Assembly (NCBI GenBank): GCA_013696525.1
Contig: JACCYK010000226.1
Span: forward strand, 1 to 11,860
Length of the DNA: 11,860 nt
Direction: 5' to 3'
DNA from: Chloroflexia bacterium
GTDB taxonomy: Bacteria; Chloroflexota; Chloroflexia; Thermomicrobiales; UBA6265
Part shown: positions 6,392 to 11,860 of the stretch, one piece after another
How the letters are laid out: each line of letters begins with the position of its first letter
Numbering within the stretch: position 1 is the first letter of the stretch
Translations under genes and position numbers: made by a program
Notes under the pieces: generated by a model
Told to the model about the DNA's origin: nothing
What the model saw: only the letters and a program-made list of their open reading frames with translations
Databases searched by the model: none

Positions 6392-7693
6392 TCAGAGGGG
6401 CCGTTCGTGTCCCTGTCGAGCCGGCAATTGGATTGATCGCGAAGAAGCGTGGCCGTCGGCGCTTCGGTGCGCGCCGGATGTGGTTGAGAATCGAGCGCTG
6501 GCCCGGAGCGCGAACGCCAACGTACAACCGATTACGGCGCCGATTGCGACGGGGAGGGCCGCGGCCGACCAGCCAGCCGCATCGACGACGATGCCGACCG
6601 CTACCGGACCGATCACCAGGCCAAGGCTGCTGCCTTGCATCACCAGGCCAATCGCGATCGGCGCCAGGCGTGGGGTTGGCGCGAGTTGGGGGGCGCCGCT
6701 GAGAACTGCCGCCGGGAGCAAGCCGCCGACCCCGGAAAAGATGACGCACAGCAGGAACACGACGCCGGGCGGGGTCGCGGCGAGGAAGATGCCGGCGCCG
6801 GTGAGACCCATGACAACGGTGGTGGCGGCGATTAACGCCCAGCGCGCGACACCCCGCGTCAGCAGTAGTCCCGCCGCCAGATTGCCAACAATATTGGCGG
6901 CCACCGCGACCGCGGTCAGCGCGCCCGCCGTGACCACCGAGACCGCCATTCGCTCCACGAGCAGGATCGGGAGGAAGCTGATGACGGCGAAGTATTGAAC
7001 ACTGAAGGCCGCGAACTCCAACGCGAGCAGCAGCGGCCCACCCGCGGCGACCGTCGCCTTGGTATCTTGGATCATCGCCCGCCAGGACAGACCGCCCCGG
7101 TTTGGCTCGCCGCGGGCCACGATGATGGCGACCAGTCCAGCAACCACGATCGCCAGGGCCGCGTTCGCCAACCAGAGACCGCGCCATCCCGCCAGCGCGG
7201 GCCCGGCGAGCAGCGCGATCGCGATCCCGGCCGGCATGAATGCGCTCAAAATGCCGAAGGCCAGATCGCGGTGCCTGGGCGCGACCACCCGTTCCAGCAC
7301 CGAGGGCGCGGCGATGACGATCAGCAGAAAGCCCGCCCCTTCGATGACCCGGGAGCCAAGCAACACGGCAAGATTGCCGGCAAAGGCGCCGGCGACACCG
7401 CCGAGCGCAAGCGTGATGAGACCCAGCAAGAGCAGGTTGCGGTCGCCGAACCTGTTGACCGAGGCGCCGACCGGGATACCGCCCACCGCGCCCAAGAGCG
7501 CGAAAACCGACGTGATCCAACCGGCCGCCGCCAGGTCGAAACCGAGATCACCACGCAATGCCGGTAGGGCAATCGCGACCTTGCCGACCTGCAGCGCGGC
7601 GACGATACCGGAGGCAACGACGATCGCGATGGTGAGCCAGTTGGTCAGCGCCGCCGGCGTGGCCGGCCGGTCAATGGACGGACGTTCGTTCAT
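6392..7693 (-). CDS. MFS transporter
   Basis: Major facilitator superfamily permease, 433 aa, with about twelve hydrophobic segments. The loop after helix 2 carries a motif-A-like stretch PVGASVNRFGDRN (74-86), and helix 4 has the conserved Arg of GSRVIEGAGF (113-122). Family resemblance is to drug or small-molecule exporters and CynX-type carriers; the substrate cannot be told. The ATG at 7693 has GAGAGG five bases upstream. The last roughly 40 residues form a polar Arg/Ser/His-rich cytoplasmic tail without recognisable features. The gene follows the FMN reductase gene by 86 bp on the same strand, with a hairpin between them, so it may be a second, attenuated gene of the reductase operon. 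Confidence 0.9.
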   Translation of the reverse strand: MNERPSIDRPATPAALTNWLTIAIVVASGIVAALQVGKVAIALPALRGDLGFDLAAAGWITSVFALLGAVGGIPVGASVNRFGDRNLLLLGLITLALGGVAGAFAGNLAVLLGSRVIEGAGFLLIVIAAPSVLERVVAPRHRDLAFGILSAFMPAGIAIALLAGPALAGWRGLWLANAALAIVVAGLVAIIVARGEPNRGGLSWRAMIQDTKATVAAGGPLLLALEFAAFSVQYFAVISFLPILLVERMAVSVVTAGALTAVAVAANIVGNLAAGLLLTRGVARWALIAATTVVMGLTGAGIFLAATPPGVVFLLCVIFSGVGGLLPAAVLSGAPQLAPTPRLAPIAIGLVMQGSSLGLVIGPVAVGIVVDAAGWSAAALPVAIGAVIGCTLAFALRASARFSTTSGAHRSADGHASSRSIQLPARQGHERPL

Positions 7694-7716
7694 TGCTGCC
7701 TCTCAGGGGTGGGAAA

Positions 7717-7745
7717 GGCGCTGACCGTCCTGGCCGATCAGCGCC
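7717..7745 (-). terminator. Hairpin between FMN reductase and MFS genes, weak terminator or attenuator
   Basis: Eight-base perfect arms GGCGCTGA (7717-7724) and TCAGCGCC (7738-7745) enclose a 13-base loop. On the minus strand the stem is followed by only three Ts before C-rich sequence, so complete Rho-independent termination is unlikely. Its place, 23 bases before the MFS start, suits partial termination or protection of the upstream message. Confidence 0.4.
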
Positions 7746-7779
7746 GGAGAACGCGACATCTGCCGGTAGCGGCCGGAGC

Positions 7780-8367
7780 TCACGCGATCAACTCCACCTC
7801 GTGCTGGGTGCGCTCGATCCGCCGGGTCCAGAGCACGAGCTGCCGCAGCATCTGGCGGATCATCTCGCGCGTGCGATCGTCGGTGAGCCGCAGATCACCG
7901 TCGAATTTCGCCTCGGCATTGGTGACCAGGATCTCCGCGCCGTTGAGGATGTGCATATTGGTCCCGAGGGCCACATCCCGCAGGTGAAGCTGCGCCCGGA
8001 CGGTGCCATGATGCCCGATGGAGGCGCCGATGAGGGCGACCGGCTTGCCGTCAAGGGCTGATTGACCGTAGGGCCTGGTCGCCCAGTCGAGCGCGTTCTT
8101 GAGCACCGGGGCGATGGAGTAGTTGTACTCGGGCACGGCGAGCAGCAGCGCGTCAGCAGCGTCGATCTTTGCCTTCAGCGCCAAGACGACCGCCGGCATC
8201 CCCTGATCTTCGACATCACCGTCGTAGAACGGAAGCGCGTGGAGTGGCTGGATGTCGAGGGTGGCATCGGCGGGCAGCAGCTCACTCGCCGCCCGTAGCA
8301 GCGCGGTGTTCAGCGACCCGCGGCGCAAGCTCCCGGACAAGCCGAGAATGCGGACTTGGCTCAACAT
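7780..8367 (-). CDS. NADPH-dependent FMN reductase family protein
   Basis: Flavodoxin-like oxidoreductase of the NADPH-dependent FMN reductase family (azoreductase/quinone reductase/chromate reductase type), 195 aa, typical length. The flavin phosphate loop is GSLRRGSLN (12-20) following a beta strand, and the second signature is PEYNYSIAPVLKNALDW (79-95). It reduces FMN, quinones or related electrophiles with NAD(P)H in the cytoplasm. The ATG at 8367 has a strong ribosome site with AGGAGAGG upstream. It is transcribed away from an HxlR-type regulator from a well-formed promoter at 8448-8476, which points to inducible control by that regulator. The natural substrate is not visible. Confidence 0.93.
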   Translation of the reverse strand: MLSQVRILGLSGSLRRGSLNTALLRAASELLPADATLDIQPLHALPFYDGDVEDQGMPAVVLALKAKIDAADALLLAVPEYNYSIAPVLKNALDWATRPYGQSALDGKPVALIGASIGHHGTVRAQLHLRDVALGTNMHILNGAEILVTNAEAKFDGDLRLTDDRTREMIRQMLRQLVLWTRRIERTQHEVELIA

Positions 8368-8430
8368 GCGATTCCTCTCCTGGTGATGACGATGGTGGAC
8401 AACGGTAGAGTTGAGCGACCGATCAAGGAA

Positions 8431-8471
8431 GTAACAACTCGTAACTTAATATACATGAGTAACTAAGTTAT
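8431..8471. promoter_or_regulatory. Candidate operator: repeated GTAAC motifs and inverted repeat
   Basis: GTAAC occurs three times in the same direction (8431-8435, 8441-8445, 8459-8463). The arms TAACTTA (8442-8448) and TAAGTTA (8464-8470) form a perfect 7-base inverted repeat with a 15-base spacer. One arm abuts the -35 of the reductase promoter and the other touches its -10. The likely ligand is the HxlR protein encoded beside it, which would repress the reductase and itself; this is inferred from position. Confidence 0.55.
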
Positions 8472-8476
8472 GTCAA
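8448..8476 (-). promoter_or_regulatory. Sigma-70-type promoter of the FMN reductase gene
   Basis: On the minus strand a perfect -35 TTGACA (8471-8476), a 17-base spacer (8454-8470) and TATATT (8448-8453, 5/6 of consensus). The predicted start is near 8441, leaving a leader of about 74 bases. This is the best promoter in the window and stands in an AT-rich island. GTAAC-type repeats fill the spacer and flank the -10, so a bound repressor would occlude it. Confidence 0.75.
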
Positions 8477-8486
8477 GCACCCGGCA

Positions 8487-8495
8487 TGGTATAAT
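8487..8495 (+). promoter_or_regulatory. Extended -10 promoter of the HxlR gene, leaderless start
   Basis: TG (8487-8488), one base, then a perfect TATAAT (8490-8495). The expected start, seven bases on, is 8502-8503, at the ATG of the regulator gene (8503), so the mRNA should have essentially no leader; no ribosome site is seen. The -35 region (about 8467-8472) is poor, as is usual with extended -10 elements, and overlaps the -35 of the opposite promoter. Confidence 0.65.
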
Positions 8496-8502
8496 CCGTG
8501 GC

Positions 8503-8901
8503 ATGAAGACCTACTCGGAAGCGTTCTGCCCCCAATATCATCACGCGGTCGAGATCATTGGTCAGCGGTGGGCCGGCGCCATCCTGCAAGTGATGCTGGC
8601 CGGAGCGCGCCGGTTTAGCGAGATCGAGGACGCCATTCCCGATCTGTCCAACCGGATGCTGTCGCGCCGCCTGAAGGAGCTTGAGGCCGAGGGCATCATC
8701 GAACGGTGCGTCATCCCCTCCACCCCGGTCCGGGTCGAATACTGGCTCACGGCCAAAGGCGAGGCGCTGGCCCCGGTCGTGGACGCGCTGTCGGCCTGGG
8801 CCGATGCCTGGGTGTCCCTCGATTGGCCCGACGAAGCGGGCAACGCGCCGGCCCCGCCGGTGAAGATACTCACGAACCGAATTGCTCAGTCGATCCCATA
8901 A
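8503..8901 (+). CDS. HxlR-family winged helix-turn-helix regulator
   Basis: DNA-binding regulator of the HxlR/DUF24 family, 132 aa, acting as a dimer. The N-terminal pattern SEAFCPQYHHAVEIIGQRW (5-23) matches the family C-P-...-IGG/Q-KW signature, with the conserved Cys at position 9. The recognition helix region is LSNRMLSRRLKELEAEGII (48-66) and the wing runs to VEYWLTAKG (78-86). In YodB, HypR and relatives the equivalent Cys senses quinones, aldehydes or disulfide stress. A second Cys is at 69. The ATG at 8503 is chosen because it follows the -10 by seven bases; an upstream ATG at 8470 overlaps the promoter. It is divergent from the FMN reductase gene, its likely target, and overlaps the acetyltransferase gene by one base. 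Confidence 0.9.
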   Translation: MKTYSEAFCPQYHHAVEIIGQRWAGAILQVMLAGARRFSEIEDAIPDLSNRMLSRRLKELEAEGIIERCVIPSTPVRVEYWLTAKGEALAPVVDALSAWADAWVSLDWPDEAGNAPAPPVKILTNRIAQSIP

Positions 8902-10259
8902 TGAGCGAGGTGGCCGAACGGCTGGCGGCGGCGGAGCTGCCCCGTGATCTGGGCGATGGGTTGGTGATGCGCCGGGCGACGGTCGCGGACCGGGAGCCGC
9001 TGGCGTCGTTGCATGCCCATACGCTGATTGATGTGGGGGAGACCGCTCCCGCCGATCGCGTCTACTATTGGGTGCTCGACCTGATGAGCGGTGAGCATCC
9101 CAGCATCCGGGCCAGTGACTTTATCCTGGTGGAGGACACCGCCGCGGGGAAGATGGTTTCCTCGGTCGCTCTCTTCTCCCAGACCTGGACCTACGACGGG
9201 ATCCCATTCAAGGTCGGCCAGCCGGAAACCGTCAGCACCGATCCTGCCTATCGCCGGCGGGGGTTGGTGCGGGCGCAGTTCGAGGAGATCCATCGCTGGA
9301 GTGCCGCCCGCGGCGAAGTGGTCCAGGGCATCACCGGCATCCCGTGGTACTACCGGCAGTTCGGTTACGAGATGGCGCTCAACCTCGGCGGCGGCCGGGT
9401 CGCGTACAAGCCCAACGTGCCCCGCCTGGCGGACGGCGCGGCGGAGCCGTACCGCTTCCGCCGGGCGACCCCGGACGACGTGCCCTTCATCCGCGAAATG
9501 TACCAGCGGGCCACCGCCCGCTCGCTCATCGCCGCCGAGCGCGATGCGGCCCTTTGGCGGTTTGAGGTCGATGGGCGGCAAGCGAAGAGCGGGATTCGGC
9601 GCGTGTTGCGGGTGATCGAGCCCGTGGCGCCAGGCGAACCACCGGCCGGACTGCTGATCCATGGTCAGAAGTCATGGGGCGGCCGGTTGGGTGTCGGCCT
9701 GTACGAGCTGCAAGCGAGGGTGCCGTTCCTGGCGGTGACGCCGAGCGTACTGCGCTATTTGGAACGGACGGGCGAGGAGTACGCCGAGCGGGACGGCGAG
9801 GCATTCACGGCGTTTTCATTCAACCTGGGTGAGCGGCACCCCGTCTACGAGACCATCCCCGATCGGTTGCCGCGGGTGGGACCGCCGTACGCCTGGTATC
9901 TCCGCGTGCCGGACCTGCCCGCGTTCGTGACGCGCATCGCGCCCGCCCTCGAACGACGCTTGGCGGCGTCGCCTCAGGCCGGCTATACCGGCGAGCTAAA
10001 GCTGAGCTTTTACCGCGACGGGCTGCAGGTTACATTCCAGACGGGGCGAATCACCGTTGCCGGGTGGACGCCGGACCGGATCGAAGCGGGCGACGCGGCC
10101 TTCCCCGACCTCACCTTTCTGCAAATCCTGTTTGGCTATCGGTCGCTCGACGAGCTGCGGCATGCCTTTGCCGATTGTTGGGCCGACACCGACGAGGCGC
10201 GGGCTCTGCTCCCGATTCTGTTCCCGAAACAGGCCTCGAACGTCTGGTCCGGCGGCTGA
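8901..10259 (+). CDS. Eis-like GNAT acetyltransferase with SCP2-like C-terminal domain
   Basis: Predicted 452-aa acetyltransferase built like the Eis family: an N-terminal GNAT domain, a second degenerate GNAT-like domain and a C-terminal sterol-carrier-protein-like domain. The acetyl-CoA loop is VSTDPAYRRRGLVRAQ (111-126), carrying RRRGLV. A Tyr-rich WYYRQFGYEM (149-158) follows, as in GNAT motif B. The second domain starts about residue 184 (YRFRRATPDD) and the SCP2-like domain about 340. Eis proteins acetylate amines, including aminoglycosides and peptides; the substrate here is unknown. The ATG shares its A with the stop of the HxlR gene (TAATG, 8899-8903), so the two are one transcript with coupled translation. 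The open frame runs further upstream within the HxlR gene, but that part is a shadow. Confidence 0.88.
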   Translation: MSEVAERLAAAELPRDLGDGLVMRRATVADREPLASLHAHTLIDVGETAPADRVYYWVLDLMSGEHPSIRASDFILVEDTAAGKMVSSVALFSQTWTYDGIPFKVGQPETVSTDPAYRRRGLVRAQFEEIHRWSAARGEVVQGITGIPWYYRQFGYEMALNLGGGRVAYKPNVPRLADGAAEPYRFRRATPDDVPFIREMYQRATARSLIAAERDAALWRFEVDGRQAKSGIRRVLRVIEPVAPGEPPAGLLIHGQKSWGGRLGVGLYELQARVPFLAVTPSVLRYLERTGEEYAERDGEAFTAFSFNLGERHPVYETIPDRLPRVGPPYAWYLRVPDLPAFVTRIAPALERRLAASPQAGYTGELKLSFYRDGLQVTFQTGRITVAGWTPDRIEAGDAAFPDLTFLQILFGYRSLDELRHAFADCWADTDEARALLPILFPKQASNVWSGG

Positions 10260-10286
10260 ACCGACGACGGGTCGCTCAAAGCCGCC
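10251..10286. terminator. Possible hairpin between convergent genes
   Basis: Seven-base arms GGCGGCT (10251-10257) and AGCCGCC (10280-10286) enclose a 22-base loop; the left arm overlaps the last codons and first stop base of the acetyltransferase gene. No T-run on either strand. It may end both convergent transcripts weakly, or be chance. Confidence 0.25.
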
Positions 10287-10291
10287 AACGC

Positions 10292-11755
10292 TCAGACCAT
10301 CTCATCCAGCGGCCAGATCGGCCGGGGCACACGCTGGTAGGGCAGGTGGTGCAGGGTGCTGGTGGTCAGGCCCGGCGTATCGGCCCGGATGATCAGCCCC
10401 GCCAGATGCTGGAACCCGGCCAGGAAGTGCTGGTGCGATTTCAGGGCGACGACCCGATAGCGGGTGACGTCGATGCCGTGCAGCAAGAAGACTTCTTGAT
10501 CGAGGGTCTGGGTGCGGACCGAGGAGACGAGGACGTCCACATTGCCGATGACCAGACGCGTCATCGGCCCGAGGTTGCCCAGCCGTCCGGCCCCCATCGG
10601 CGTCGAGTAGTGGAAGCGGCCATCGCTCAGGCACTTGACATACGCTTCCGTCTCGATCGGCGCCCCGTGCAAATCGTCGGTCTTGCCGCCCAGCCGGACT
10701 GTCATCCTGGCACCGGTGCCGGCCTGATGCGCTTGTCGCGCCGTTACGGGATCGGCAACGAAGCCGAAGCAGGTTTCCGGCTCGTTCGCCGCCAGCAAGG
10801 CGCGCAGTAGGTGGGTGCCGTCGCCGGGGGCGCCGCCGCCGGGGTTGTCCGAGACCTCGGCGATGACCACCGGCCGGGCGTCCGCCGCCAGCGCCCGTCG
10901 TACCGCCGTCTCGGCATCCGGCAGTGATTGGCGAAAGTCCTCGCGCATCGCCCAGAGCTGCCGGCTGAGATCGGTTGCCGCTTCCTTCGCCAGCGCGGCG
11001 TCGCCGTCGGCGGTCGCCAGGATCGCCGCGCTGACCACGCTGACATCGGTATGCGGAAAGCCGTGGACAAAGGCGACATCGATCATGCCTGGTTGCGCCT
11101 CGCGGTCGAAGCAGAGCTCGTTCATCTTTTTGGCTGGTCCGGAACGAGTTGTGGACGGCGGGATCAGCATTGGCAGCGTTTCGAGGTACATGACCAGCCG
11201 CTTCTCGCCGCGGACGATCGCCGCCGCCAGCCGGATCGCCTCCTCGCCCCGTTCGTAGGTGTCGACGTGCGGGTACTCGTGGCAATAGAGCAGGGCGGTC
11301 GCGTGCTCGACCATCGCCCGGGTGGTGTGGCCGTGAAGGTCGAGGGTGACGACGATCGGTAGCTCCGGCCCGACCGCGGCGCGGATCTCGCCGAGGAGCG
11401 TGCCTTCGAGGTCATCCGAGCCTTCGGTGACGCCGGCGGCATGGAGGGCCAGGACCAGGGCGTCGATCGCGCCGGCCGCTTTGATCCCGTCGATCAGGTG
11501 GTCACGGATGGTGTCGTAGGCAGCTTGGGCGATGGTGGCCGACGGCTCGGTTGAGGTGGCGAAAATGGGGGCGATGGTGATGCCATCCGCTTCAGCCGCC
11601 GCGATCATGCCGCCGAGCGAGTCCCGGACGCCGCGATGAAGGGTGAAGATCTCGTCGCCGCTCGCCCAATGGCGAGCTTGAAATTTCTCCAGCGGCGTCA
11701 GGCCGGGGCAGAACGTGTTGGTTTCGTGGGCAAACTCCCCGATGGCGATCCGCAC
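10292..11755 (-). CDS. M81-family (MlrC-like) metallopeptidase
   Basis: Predicted zinc peptidase/amidase of the M81 family (DUF1485 plus MlrC C-terminal domain), 487 aa, usual length. Motifs: GEFAHETNTF near the start (6-15), TLDLHGH (137-143) and YCHEYPHVDTYERG (157-170), which supply the likely metal ligands D139, H141 and H163. The C-terminal half has SDNPGGGAPGDGT, also conserved in the family. MlrC itself cleaves linearised microcystin; most relatives have unknown peptide or amide substrates. The GTG at 11755 is chosen because AAAGGA stands seven bases upstream and the family consensus starts there (VRIAIGEFAHETN); the frame extends to 11803 with unrelated sequence. It is convergent with the acetyltransferase gene. 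M81 genes are often found beside ABC importers, as here, but it is not in that operon. Confidence 0.92.
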   Translation of the reverse strand: MRIAIGEFAHETNTFCPGLTPLEKFQARHWASGDEIFTLHRGVRDSLGGMIAAAEADGITIAPIFATSTEPSATIAQAAYDTIRDHLIDGIKAAGAIDALVLALHAAGVTEGSDDLEGTLLGEIRAAVGPELPIVVTLDLHGHTTRAMVEHATALLYCHEYPHVDTYERGEEAIRLAAAIVRGEKRLVMYLETLPMLIPPSTTRSGPAKKMNELCFDREAQPGMIDVAFVHGFPHTDVSVVSAAILATADGDAALAKEAATDLSRQLWAMREDFRQSLPDAETAVRRALAADARPVVIAEVSDNPGGGAPGDGTHLLRALLAANEPETCFGFVADPVTARQAHQAGTGARMTVRLGGKTDDLHGAPIETEAYVKCLSDGRFHYSTPMGAGRLGNLGPMTRLVIGNVDVLVSSVRTQTLDQEVFLLHGIDVTRYRVVALKSHQHFLAGFQHLAGLIIRADTPGLTTSTLHHLPYQRVPRPIWPLDEMV

Positions 11756-11860
11756 CGTGCCGTCCTTTCGACTCCCGAGTGGGCGTGACAACTCCAGTGG
11801 CATCGTCGCACCAGCCCGCGGTCATCGCAACGCGGCCGAAAAAGACCGCCGCCCCAGGGA

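Noticed and set aside
6357..7520. Minus-strand open frame overlapping the MFS gene in another frame
   Set aside because: Gly/Arg-rich translation with no hydrophobic helices; the MFS frame is clearly the coding one.
11756..11860. Promoter or small gene upstream of the M81 gene
   Set aside because: TTGCGA with a 17-base spacer to GACGAT is too poor a match, and the open frames are continuations of the M81 frame or shadows.

Overview
The window is a compact, GC-rich bacterial segment holding eleven recognisable protein genes. Nothing in it marks a mobile element: there is no transposase, integrase, tRNA or CRISPR array. GC-rich coding, a substrate-binding protein with an Ala/Ser/Pro-rich linker after its signal peptide, and the mix of M81 peptidase, Eis-like acetyltransferase and multiple-sugar ABC genes are compatible with Chloroflexota (for example Thermomicrobia). 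This placement is an impression, not a demonstration.

Positions 1-4789, minus strand: a complete carbohydrate ABC importer, transcribed as ATPase, permease, permease, substrate-binding protein. The first three genes overlap (14 bp and 4 bp); the binding protein follows after 91 bp with its own strong ribosome site. The family is RhaS/LsrB-like and the gene order is that of lsrACDB, but two of the six LsrB ligand residues differ. Upstream (4799-5107, no convincing gene) lie several palindromes and a weak candidate promoter.

Positions 5108-7693, minus strand: a divergent metallo-beta-lactamase-fold protein, a small EutQ-like cupin that probably starts at TTG, and an MFS transporter. A 40-nt imperfect hairpin lies just upstream of the ribosome site of the MBL-fold gene.

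Positions 7780-10259: a divergent redox-type module. On the minus strand an NADPH-dependent FMN reductase precedes the MFS gene. On the plus strand an HxlR-family regulator with an N-terminal Cys is followed, with a TAATG stop/start overlap, by an Eis-like GNAT/SCP2 acetyltransferase. The AT-rich 135-bp gap between the two arms holds a near-consensus promoter for the reductase, an extended -10 element for the regulator that implies a leaderless mRNA, and repeated GTAAC motifs forming a plausible operator inside the reductase promoter. By analogy with YodB/HypR-type regulators this may be an electrophile- or quinone-responsive switch.

Positions 10292-11755, minus strand: an M81 (MlrC-like) metallopeptidase convergent with the acetyltransferase; the last 105 bases show no clear feature.

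No clearly new multi-gene system is visible. The best leads are the overlapping divergent promoter/operator, the hairpin ahead of the MBL-fold gene, and the unsettled substrate of the importer.
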